Origin: Prevotella sp. UBA4376
Lineage (GTDB): Bacteria > Bacteroidota > Bacteroidia > Bacteroidales > Bacteroidaceae
Direction of reading: 5' to 3'
Length of the DNA stretch: 7,259 bases
Assembly: GCA_002391185.1 (NCBI GenBank)
Contig: DGRY01000110.1
Span: 1-7,259 of the forward strand
Each line of letters starts with the position of its first letter. Within the stretch, counting starts at the first letter, position 1. A program made the position numbers and the translations under genes. This document shows positions 1 through 5,956 of the stretch, piece by piece. The notes beneath the pieces are model-generated. The model was not told where the DNA came from, searched no databases, and was given only the letters and a program-made list of their open reading frames with translations.

Positions 1-851
1 GTACAACCAATACTTATGCAGGTTCTGGTGGTATTCATCAAGTTTATGTTGGTTTGGGTTGGATGCCTTTCAAAAATTTCTCTATTGGTGTGAATGGAGG
101 TTATCTTTGGGGAACTATTGACCGTTCGGTTACCAATTCATATTCGAATGAATATGTAAATACCCGACAGAGAACATATTATGCAACAGTTAGCAGTTAT
201 AAGGTTGACTTTGGTTTGCAATACACTTTGCCTTTGAACAAGAAAGATGCTCTTACTTTAGGTCTTACATACGGCTTGGGACATAAGATTTGCGATGAGC
301 CTAATATGGAAGAAGTTACAGCCAATTCGCAGACAAGTGTGACAACTACCGTTGCATACACAGCATTTGGTGGAATGTATCTGCCTACAAGTTTTGGCGG
401 TGGCTTGATGTATAATCACAATAATAAACTTAAAGTGGGTTTTGATTATACTTTGCAGAAATATGCCTCTGATAAATTCCCTGTTCATGATGACGGTGTA
501 TATGAATCTGCAAAGGGTTATTTCAAGGATCGTAGCAAATACACTCTTGGTTTTGAGTATGTAAATAATGAGCAGAGTAGAAACTGGGGCGATCGCATTC
601 GCTATCGCTTTGGTGTTAGTTATGCTACACCTTATTATTATATAAACGGTCAGGATGGTCCTAAGGAATATTCTGTAAGTGCAGGTTTTGGTATTCCTTT
701 GGTAAACTATTGGAATAACCGTTCAATCTTGAATATTAGTTTCCAATATGCTCGCCAGGAAGCAAAGAACCTTATCAAGGAGAACACTTTCCGCATTAAT
801 ATTGGTCTCACTTTCAACGAAAACTGGTTTGCTAAGTGGAAGGTGAAATAA
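1..851 (+). CDS. Outer-membrane beta-barrel protein, FadL/OMPP1-like, 5'-truncated by the window edge
   Basis: The reading frame is open from the first bases (TTNTYAGSGGIHQVYVGLGW) to TAA at 849-851, so the true start and signal peptide lie upstream. The first in-frame start-like codon, TTG at 54, is not a credible start because the coding pattern continues before it. The visible 280 or so residues are alternating aromatic/glycine segments typical of transmembrane beta strands (FKNFSIGVNGGYLWG, KVDFGLQYTLPL, KLKVGFDYTLQKYA, YTLGFEYVNN, IRYRFGVSYATPYYYI, YSVSAGFGIPL, ILNISFQYARQ, TFRINIGLTFNENWF). The strand-and-loop pattern and C-terminal end resemble Bacteroidetes proteins annotated as FadL/OMPP1-type transporters for hydrophobic compounds; the substrate cannot be told. 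The protein ends in a charged KWKVK, not the terminal aromatic of proteobacterial barrels. It directly abuts lptC and is probably co-transcribed with it. Confidence 0.8.
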   Translation, partial: TTNTYAGSGGIHQVYVGLGWMPFKNFSIGVNGGYLWGTIDRSVTNSYSNEYVNTRQRTYYATVSSYKVDFGLQYTLPLNKKDALTLGLTYGLGHKICDEPNMEEVTANSQTSVTTTVAYTAFGGMYLPTSFGGGLMYNHNNKLKVGFDYTLQKYASDKFPVHDDGVYESAKGYFKDRSKYTLGFEYVNNEQSRNWGDRIRYRFGVSYATPYYYINGQDGPKEYSVSAGFGIPLVNYWNNRSILNISFQYARQEAKNLIKENTFRINIGLTFNENWFAKWKVK

Positions 852-1537
852 AGAACAACAAAGCATTGAAGAAAACACTTCATATATTGATTTTTCAGCT
901 ACTGTTTCTTGGTGTGCTTGCATCATGCCAGGAGGCTGTGGAGCATACTGCTCCTGCCATTCATGACCGTGATTCGGTAGCTACTATGACAACTTATGGT
1001 GTGAACACTCTAATAAGCGATTCGGGTGTGATAAAATATCGTATAGTTACCGAGGAGTGGGAGGTGAACACCATCAAGAACCCATCGTTTTGGGCTTTCA
1101 ACAAGGGAGTTTTCATGGAGCAGTTTGATGAGAAGTTTCATGTAGAGGCTTATGTTCAGGCAGATACAGCCTATTTTTATGATCAGCAGAAACTTTGGGA
1201 GCTGCGCTCACGAGTAAGGATTCTTACAAAAGATGGTCTTCGCTTCTCGAGTGAGCAACTCTTCTGGGATCAGATGAAGCACGAGTTCTACAGCAATGTA
1301 TTCTCTAAACTTGTTACTCCAGAACGCACATTGCAGGGAAGTTATTTTCGTAGTGATGAGCGCATGACAAAATATTATGTAAGCAACACCAAAGGTTCGT
1401 TTGAGAAGAGCGACTTTGAGGATGGTAATGGCAATACTGACACCGCTCGTTCGGCTCAGGATACTGTTCAGAAACCTGTTCGTCAGATGGCTACTCCGCA
1501 GCGTCGCACTACAACGTCAATACCTTTGACACATTAG
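836..1537 (+). CDS. lptC: LptC, LPS export system periplasmic bridge protein, predicted lipoprotein
   Basis: LptC links the inner-membrane LptBFG ABC transporter to the periplasmic LptA bridge that carries lipopolysaccharide to the outer membrane. The N-terminus has a basic stretch, a hydrophobic segment (LHILIFQLLFLGVL) and a lipobox LASC, so the mature protein probably begins with a lipidated Cys, as in many Bacteroidetes homologues. The middle (about residues 50-190) fits the LptC/YrbK beta-jellyroll: alternating strands such as IKYRIVTEEWEV, KFHVEAYVQADTAYFYDQQ, LWELRSRVRILTKDGLRFSSEQLFWDQ and an LQGSYFRSDE segment near the end. The last 40 or so residues are a polar T/Q/P-rich tail, probably disordered. 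The start is uncertain: GTG at 836 overlaps the upstream gene by 16 bases, whereas TTG at 866 gives a compact signal peptide beginning KKTLHIL. No ATG is available before the lipobox. The downstream gene begins 8 bases after the stop. Confidence 0.85.
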   Translation: MEGEIKNNKALKKTLHILIFQLLFLGVLASCQEAVEHTAPAIHDRDSVATMTTYGVNTLISDSGVIKYRIVTEEWEVNTIKNPSFWAFNKGVFMEQFDEKFHVEAYVQADTAYFYDQQKLWELRSRVRILTKDGLRFSSEQLFWDQMKHEFYSNVFSKLVTPERTLQGSYFRSDERMTKYYVSNTKGSFEKSDFEDGNGNTDTARSAQDTVQKPVRQMATPQRRTTTSIPLTH

Positions 1538-1545
1538 CCGCACAG

Positions 1546-2811
1546 ATGGATGCCTCTTTAATCATAGGGATAATCATAACGCTTGCCTTTTCGGCTTTTT
1601 TCTCAGGAATGGAGATAGCCTTCGTCTCAAGCAACCGCATGCTTGCAGAGATGGAGAAGGATAGAAATGCGTTCTCACAGCGGCTTATCTCGTTTTTCTA
1701 TCGCCATCCAAATGATTTTGTTTCCACCATGCTTGTGGGTAACAATATAGTGTTGGTGATATATGGTATTTTGATTGCTAAATTCTTTAATAATACCATT
1801 TTTGCAGGCTGTGCTCCAGCCTTTACTGTTCCTGCCGACACTATCTTGTCAACATTGATAGTGCTTTTCACAGGCGAGTTTCTACCCAAAACGCTTTTTA
1901 AGAACAATCCTAACACGTTGCTGAGCTTTTTTGCTCCGCTGGCAGCGTTGTTTTATGTTGTGTTGTGGCCTATAAGTCGTTTTGCCACATTAATTTCGCG
2001 CGATCTTTTGAAGCTTGTTGGTATAAAGGTGCAGGAGAATATGGGGCAGGGAGTTTTTTCAAAGGTTGATCTCGACTATCTTGTACAGTCGAGTATAGAC
2101 AATGCGTCAACTCCAGATAGCATAGAAGAGGAGGTGAAGATTTTTCAGAATGCCCTTGAGTTTCCCGATCTTAAGGTGCGCGATTGTATGGTTCCTCGCA
2201 CGGAGATAAAGGCTGTGGAATATAATTGTTCCACCGACGAGCTTATGCAGATGTTTATCGAGAGTGGAAACAGCAAAATCATAGTTTATAAAGAAGATAT
2301 AGACCATATAGAAGGCTATATTCATTCAAGTGAGATGTTTCGCTCGCCTAAGGACTGGCGTGATAACATTCGTCCGTTGGCTTTTGTGCCCGAAACTATG
2401 CAGGCTCAAAAACTTATGCAGATGTTCTTGCAGCAGAAGAAGAGCCTTGGTGTGGTTGTTGACGAGTTTGGTGGCACCAGTGGCATAGTGAGCCTTGAGG
2501 ACATTGTTGAAGAAATCTTTGGCGACATTCAGGATGAGCACGACAACAACAATCTTGTTGCCTATCAAACCAAGGATGGCGACTATGTTATTTCGGCTCG
2601 TATGGAGGTTGATGAGATAAACGACAAGTTTCAACTTTCGTTGCCCGAGAGTGACGACTATATGACTCTTGGAGGACTTATTCTTAATTACTATCAAAGT
2701 TTCCCTAAACCTAATGATATAGTGAAGGTTGGCAAGTTCACTTTCAAGATACTCAAGACCTCAACAACAAAGATAGAACTCGTGAGCTTACATATTGATG
2801 TTGAAAAATAG
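1546..2811 (+). CDS. CNNM/CorC-family membrane protein (DUF21, CBS pair, CorC_HlyC domain)
   Basis: This 421-residue protein has the full architecture of the family often annotated as hemolysin or CorC. Residues 1-160 form a DUF21 transmembrane domain with hydrophobic segments near 3-26, 57-80, 97-117 and 126-150 and family motifs FFSGMEIAF (18-26), LVGNN (63-67) and GEFLPK (110-115). A pair of CBS domains follows, about 210-330, opening with VRDCMVPRTEI (211-221) and carrying the highly conserved VVDEFGGTSGIVSLEDIVEE (304-323). The CorC_HlyC C-terminal domain covers about 340-420 (GGLILN near 376-381). Characterised relatives are Mg2+ or Na+/Mg2+ transporters whose CBS domains bind adenine nucleotides; the ion here is inferred from family. 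It resembles GldE in architecture, but the neighbours give no support for a gliding role. ATG at 1546 lies 8 bases after the lptC stop, so co-transcription is likely. Confidence 0.9.
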   Translation: MDASLIIGIIITLAFSAFFSGMEIAFVSSNRMLAEMEKDRNAFSQRLISFFYRHPNDFVSTMLVGNNIVLVIYGILIAKFFNNTIFAGCAPAFTVPADTILSTLIVLFTGEFLPKTLFKNNPNTLLSFFAPLAALFYVVLWPISRFATLISRDLLKLVGIKVQENMGQGVFSKVDLDYLVQSSIDNASTPDSIEEEVKIFQNALEFPDLKVRDCMVPRTEIKAVEYNCSTDELMQMFIESGNSKIIVYKEDIDHIEGYIHSSEMFRSPKDWRDNIRPLAFVPETMQAQKLMQMFLQQKKSLGVVVDEFGGTSGIVSLEDIVEEIFGDIQDEHDNNNLVAYQTKDGDYVISARMEVDEINDKFQLSLPESDDYMTLGGLILNYYQSFPKPNDIVKVGKFTFKILKTSTTKIELVSLHIDVEK

Positions 2812-2818
2812 AATATAT

Positions 2819-2858
2819 AGTAATTTTCTTTATTAAAAATTACTTTATTTGTTTTTTT
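2819..2858 (+). terminator. Probable weak intrinsic terminator after the CNNM-family gene
   Basis: A perfect 9-bp stem, AGTAATTTT (2819-2827) with AAAATTACT (2836-2844), encloses an 8-base loop and is followed by TTATTTGTTTTTTT (2845-2858). It begins 8 bases after the stop codon. The stem is almost all A/T, so termination may be partial. Confidence 0.55.
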
Positions 2859-2863
2859 CTTAT

Positions 2864-2871
2864 TATTTTTG
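2864..2871 (+). promoter_or_regulatory. Candidate Bacteroidetes -7 promoter element for the PpiD-like gene
   Basis: TATTTTTG matches the Bacteroidetes -7 consensus TAnnTTTG and would place the transcription start near 2878, leaving a leader of about 90 bases. The expected TTTG-like -33 element about 20 bases upstream is not evident (the nearest TTTG, 2848-2851, is only 12 bases away). Its position just after a terminator-like hairpin supports a separate transcript, but the surrounding T-rich DNA makes a chance match possible. Confidence 0.4.
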
Positions 2872-2967
2872 TAGGCAATTTGGAAAATGGAATATTGTAG
2901 CTTTCATCAGAAACTGCAACCATGAAGACAGAAAGAATAGAAAATAAATAAAATAAAAATTTAAGTA

Positions 2968-5112
2968 ATGGCAGCATTAGGAAAAATCAGAAGCAAAGGC
3001 TTGACCCTGATAATCATTATCGGTCTTGGTCTTTTTGCGTTCATTGCCGAAGAGGCATTCCGCTCATGTGAAGCTCATCGCAACGACCAGCGCCAGTGTG
3101 TTGGTGAGGTGTATGGTGAGAAAATCAATGTGCAGGATTTCCAGAAACTCGTTGACGAGTATTCTGAAGTGATTAAGATGCAGCAGGGCACAGACAATCT
3201 GAACGAGCAGCAGCTTAATCAAGTTAAGGACATGGTTTGGAACACATACGTTCAGACCAAGATGGTTGAGAAAGAGGCTAAGGCGCTTGGTCTTACCGTT
3301 ACTGATCAGGAAATTCAGAACATCCTGAAGGAAGGTACAAACCAGATGCTTCTTCAGACTCCATTCGTAAATCAGCAGACTGGTCGTTTCGACGTTAATG
3401 CTCTGCAGAACTTCCTTAACCAGTATAATCAAGCAAAGACTGCTAATCCACAGATGGCGCAGCAGTATAGCAAGATTTACTACTATTGGACATTCATTGA
3501 GAAGACTTTGCGTCAGCAGACTCTCGCTCAGAAATACCAGAGCCTCTTGGCTCACTGCTTGCTTTCTAACCCAGTAGAGGCTAAGATGGCATTCAAGGAG
3601 GAGAACGAGGAAAGCAAGATTCAGTTGGCTGTTCTTCCTTACAGCAGCATTCAAGACTCTAAGGTTCAGATCACAGAGTCAGACCTCAAGGCAAAGTACA
3701 ACGAACTTAAGCCACGTTTCAAGCAGAGTGTAGAGAGCCGCGATGTTAAATATATCGACATTCAGGTAGAGGCTTCTGCAACCGATAAGGCAGCCATCAG
3801 CAAGCAGTTTGCTGCTTATGCTAAGGAACTTGCTACAGCTGCCGATCCAGCTCAGGTTGTTCGCAAGAGCACATCTCTTGTTAACTATCTTGGCATTCCT
3901 GTAGCTTCTTCAGCTTATCCTTCTGATATTGCTGCAAAACTCGACTCTATGGCTGTTGGTCAGCTTTATGGTCCTGTAGCAAACCAGATGGACAACACTA
4001 TGAACATCATCAAGCTTGTTGCTAAGCAGCAGCTTCCTGATTCAATCCAGTTCCGCGCTATTCAGGTTGGTGGTGTTGATGCTGCAGCTGCTCAGAAAAC
4101 AGCCGACTCAATCTATACCGCTCTTCAGGCTGATGCTTCACAGTTTGAGGCACTTGCAAAGAAGTATGGCCAGACAGGCGAGAAGCAGTGGATTACTACA
4201 GCTCAGTATCAGAATGCTCCTTCAATGGACGTTAACACCAAGAACTATATCAACGCTCTTAACAATGGTGCTGTTAATCAGATTCAGAACCTTAAGCTCG
4301 ACCAGGCAAACGTTATTCTGCAGGTTGTTGACCGCAAGGCAATGATTTCAAAATATACAGCTGCAGTTATCAAGAAGACTATTGATTTCTCTAAGGAAAC
4401 ATACAGCGCAGCATACAACAAGTTTGCAAGTTTCGTAAGCGCTAACCAGAACTCAGAGGATTTGCTCAAGAATGCAGCAAAGAATGGTTACAAGGTTCTC
4501 GAGGCTAACGATGTAACAACATCTTCTCACTATCTTGCAAATATCCACTCTACTCGCGACGCCCTCAAGTGGTTGTTCGAGGCTGAGAAGGGCGACATTT
4601 CTCCTCTCTATGAGTGTGGCGACAACGATCATCTTCTCGTAGCAGTTTGCAGCGACATCCATCCTATCGGCTATCGTTCTCTCGACGATGCTCAGGTTAA
4701 GGAAATGGTTAAGGCAGAAGTGCTTCGTGACAAGAAGGCTGAGCAGCTCATGGCTAAGCTCCAGGGTGTTAACAGCATCGCTGCTGCAAAGGCTAAGGGT
4801 GCACAGATCACAACTGTTGACCAGATCACTTTCGCAGCTCCAGTATTCGTTTCAGCTACTGGTGCAAGCGAGCCTGCTTTGAGTGGTGCTGTTTATGCTA
4901 CAGCCAAAGGCAAGTTCTCAAGCAAGCCTGTAAAGGGTAACGCTGGCGTTTATGCCTTCCAGGTTGTTAGCAAGAAGAACCGCCCCGGTAAGTTCGATGC
5001 TAAGGCAATGGAAGCAAGATGCCGTCAGAAGGCTATGCAGTATGCTGGCAACTTCATGAGCGAGCTCTATCAGAAGGCTAACGTTGTCGACAATCGTTAT
5101 CTCTTCTTCTAA
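2968..5112 (+). CDS. Membrane-anchored SurA/PpiD-like peptidylprolyl isomerase or chaperone
   Basis: This 714-residue protein is predicted to sit in the inner membrane facing the periplasm and help fold exported and outer-membrane proteins. A short basic N-terminus (GKIRSKG) precedes one membrane helix (about residues 11-28, LTLIIIIGLGLFAFIAEE), giving PpiD topology. Residues 45-200 match a SurA-type N-terminal chaperone domain (VYGEKINVQDFQKLVDEY, then LGLTVTDQEIQNIL and FVNQQTGRFDVNALQNFL). A parvulin-like segment spans about 358-455 (IQFRAIQVGG ... QFEALAKKYGQ ... NVILQVVDRK), and a more diverged one may precede it at about 255-352; isomerase activity is not assured. The rest is a long C-terminal chaperone region. 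Parvulin signatures are weak, as is common in PpiD. The start ATG follows an A-rich stretch without a Shine-Dalgarno, normal for this phylum. It lies downstream of lptC and the CNNM-family gene, consistent with envelope biogenesis. Confidence 0.87.
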   Translation: MAALGKIRSKGLTLIIIIGLGLFAFIAEEAFRSCEAHRNDQRQCVGEVYGEKINVQDFQKLVDEYSEVIKMQQGTDNLNEQQLNQVKDMVWNTYVQTKMVEKEAKALGLTVTDQEIQNILKEGTNQMLLQTPFVNQQTGRFDVNALQNFLNQYNQAKTANPQMAQQYSKIYYYWTFIEKTLRQQTLAQKYQSLLAHCLLSNPVEAKMAFKEENEESKIQLAVLPYSSIQDSKVQITESDLKAKYNELKPRFKQSVESRDVKYIDIQVEASATDKAAISKQFAAYAKELATAADPAQVVRKSTSLVNYLGIPVASSAYPSDIAAKLDSMAVGQLYGPVANQMDNTMNIIKLVAKQQLPDSIQFRAIQVGGVDAAAAQKTADSIYTALQADASQFEALAKKYGQTGEKQWITTAQYQNAPSMDVNTKNYINALNNGAVNQIQNLKLDQANVILQVVDRKAMISKYTAAVIKKTIDFSKETYSAAYNKFASFVSANQNSEDLLKNAAKNGYKVLEANDVTTSSHYLANIHSTRDALKWLFEAEKGDISPLYECGDNDHLLVAVCSDIHPIGYRSLDDAQVKEMVKAEVLRDKKAEQLMAKLQGVNSIAAAKAKGAQITTVDQITFAAPVFVSATGASEPALSGAVYATAKGKFSSKPVKGNAGVYAFQVVSKKNRPGKFDAKAMEARCRQKAMQYAGNFMSELYQKANVVDNRYLFF

Positions 5113-5150
5113 GAGAAATTAGATCAAATTTTTTTCAAAATCATATCGTT

Positions 5151-5188
5151 GGAGTCCGTTGCTTTATGTGGCGGGCTCCATTTTTTTT
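5151..5188 (+). terminator. Intrinsic terminator of the PpiD-like gene
   Basis: A 10-bp stem pairs GGAGTCCGTT (5151-5160) with GGCGGGCTCC (5170-5179), including three G-U pairs, around a 9-base loop, and is followed by eight T residues (5181-5188). It lies about 40 bases after the stop codon and is the strongest terminator in the window. Confidence 0.88.
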
Positions 5189-5214
5189 GCCCTTGCCTTG
5201 GTCTTTTGCCCCTT
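5185..5214. repeat. Short direct repeat TTTTGCCC(C)TT
   Basis: TTTTGCCCTT (5185-5194) recurs as TTTTGCCCCTT (5204-5214), 19 bases apart. The first copy overlaps the end of the terminator T tract. It may be a simple local duplication with no function. Confidence 0.4.
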
Positions 5215-5240
5215 ATTTTGTTTTTGATTATCTGAAAATT

Positions 5241-5273
5241 CCTCTATATCGCCTCTATAATGCGTCTATATCA
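5241..5273. repeat. Three tandem imperfect 11-bp repeats
   Basis: CCTCTATATCG (5241-5251), CCTCTATAATG (5252-5262) and CGTCTATATCA (5263-5273) lie end to end and share the core CTATA. The 11-base period is close to one helical turn, so it would suit a protein bound on one face of the DNA, but no binder is known and the purpose is not clear. Confidence 0.65.
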
Positions 5274-5279
5274 TTGAGA

Positions 5280-5376
5280 TTTGAACATTGAACTTTGAAA
5301 TTTATGATTTGATTTTTCTACATTAAGCCCCCTCAAACATAAAGCTAATCATAATGCTCAAACTTCAAAGCTCAAA
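5280..5376. repeat. Imperfect inverted repeat with 30-base TCAAA-rich arms
   Basis: The reverse complement of the left arm (5280-5309) matches the right arm (5347-5376) at 24 of 30 positions by direct comparison, including a perfect AATCATAA block next to the loop. The 37-base spacer contains CCCCCT. The arms consist largely of the units TTGAACTTTGAA and TTCAAAGCTCAAA, so some of the match comes from a simple-sequence motif shared by both arms. If transcribed it could form a long imperfect hairpin. Confidence 0.55.
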
Positions 5377-5383
5377 CTTCAAA
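5356..5383. repeat. Perfect tandem duplication of a 14-mer
   Basis: GCTCAAACTTCAAA occurs twice back to back (5356-5369 and 5370-5383). A related string, TTTCAAACTTCAAAGGTAAA, appears at 5937-5956 on the far side of the island, so these sequences bracket the central repeats. Confidence 0.75.
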
Positions 5384-5435
5384 GATTAAAATCAATCGCC
5401 CTTCACTATATATACTCAAAAATGCTGTTTTTGGG

Positions 5436-5564
5436 GTTTACCCGATGTTTACTCAATCCTCATAACTCACAGAAATACAAATAGTTACAAAAGAAAATTT
5501 TTACAGAAAAAACGTCAACTACAGCAGGTGAAACAGTAAACCAATTCTTGGTGAACAGTAAACT
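5436..5564. repeat. Two opposed pairs of GTTTAC/GTAAAC motifs
   Basis: GTTTACCC (5436-5443) and GTTTACTC (5447-5454) face an opposed pair, GGTGAAACAGTAAACC (5527-5542) and GGTGAACAGTAAACT (5550-5564). The second pair is a direct repeat differing by one inserted A and the last base, with starts 23 bases apart. The arrangement resembles iteron or operator sites, but no partner protein is encoded in the window. Confidence 0.6.
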
Positions 5565-5589
5565 AAATCAGTATGCTTGAGAAGCGAAT

Positions 5590-5630
5590 GGCATAACATA
5601 ACAAACATAACAATTAAATATGCGCACACA
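5590..5630 (+). repeat. CATAACA block, copy 1
   Basis: This block begins GGCATAACATAACA and continues with a further CATAACAAT, then an A/T stretch and TGCGCACACA. It holds three CATAACA units, at 5592, 5597 (overlapping) and 5606. Copy 2 faces it across the 38-bp palindrome, and copy 3 repeats it directly about 250 bases downstream. Confidence 0.75.
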
Positions 5631-5663
5631 CATTCGAGTAAATGAGAAGTTTAGTATAGAATA

Positions 5664-5701
5664 CTATTTATATATATATTTATAAATATATATATAAATA
5701 G
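5664..5701. repeat. Perfect 38-bp A/T-rich palindrome
   Basis: The left half (5664-5682, starting CTATTTATATATATAT) is the exact reverse complement of the right half (5683-5701, ending ATATAAATAG) with no spacer. All bases except the terminal C and G are A or T. It could extrude as a cruciform, melt easily, or form a hairpin in RNA. A smaller overlapping hairpin, TAGTAT/ATACTA, lies at 5652-5666. Confidence 0.9.
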
Positions 5702-5722
5702 AACTCTGTTTCAACATTGAAG

Positions 5723-5766
5723 GGTGTGTCCATTTTTATTGTTATGCTGTTATGTTATGTTATGCC
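5723..5766 (-). repeat. CATAACA block, copy 2 (inverted)
   Basis: Read on the minus strand it begins GGCATAACATAACATAACA and then GCATAACAATAAAAATGG, with four CATAACA units and a trailing GACACACC that echoes the CGCACACA of copy 1. Copies 1 and 2 can pair: 5590-5603 with 5753-5766 (14 bp) and ACATAACAAT-type bases with 5739-5747, leaving a small bulge. CCTTAAGG (5765-5772), an 8-bp palindrome, sits at its outer edge. Confidence 0.75.
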
Positions 5767-5838
5767 TTAAGGTAAGGTGGTAAAATGCAAACTGTTGATA
5801 TTCAGGTAGTTATGTGATAATATTCTGGCTAACACCAA

Positions 5839-5881
5839 GCATAACATAACAGCATAACAATAAATTTGCGTGCATACGCAA
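5839..5881 (+). repeat. CATAACA block, copy 3, ending in a hairpin
   Basis: GCATAACATAACAGCATAAC starts a block with three CATAACA units (5840, 5845 and 5853), then AATAAATTTGCG. It matches copy 1 in direct orientation apart from a small indel and scattered substitutions. It ends in a 6-bp hairpin, TTGCGT (5866-5871), loop GCAT, ACGCAA (5876-5881). Confidence 0.75.
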
Positions 5882-5901
5882 TTAGAAAACATACGTCTCT
5901 T

Positions 5902-5956
5902 CTTTGAGCATTCAAAGATAAAGGTAAAATCTCAAATTTCAAACTTCAAAGGTAAA
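5902..5956. repeat. TCAAA-rich repeat and GCAT-loop hairpin at the right end of the island
   Basis: CTTTGA (5902-5907), loop GCAT, TCAAAG (5912-5917) is a perfect 6-bp hairpin. It is followed by AAAGGTAAAAT and CTCAAATTTCAAACTTCAAA, then another AAAGGTAAAAT. These strings echo the left-hand repeats at 5356-5390. No T tract follows the hairpin, so it is not a standard terminator. Confidence 0.55.

Noticed and set aside
3064..3654. 196-codon minus-strand frame opposite the PpiD-like gene
   Set aside because: Leu/Val-rich translation is the expected complement of a Gln/Asn/Lys-rich coding strand; no start context or neighbour supports it.
5422..5484. 20-codon ATG frame inside the repeat island
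   Set aside because: Too short, overlaps the GTTTAC repeat pair, and has no coding character or recognisable start region.
5861..5868. TAAATTTG, a match to the -7 promoter consensus inside CATAACA copy 3
   Set aside because: No -33 element about 20 bases upstream and no gene close downstream; A/T-rich DNA gives such matches by chance. It would matter only if an RNA were shown to start near 5875.
5590..5881. Chromosomal origin (oriC)
   Set aside because: No clear DnaA box (TTATNCACA) was found and no dnaA or other typical origin neighbours are present; only the iteron-like look supports it.
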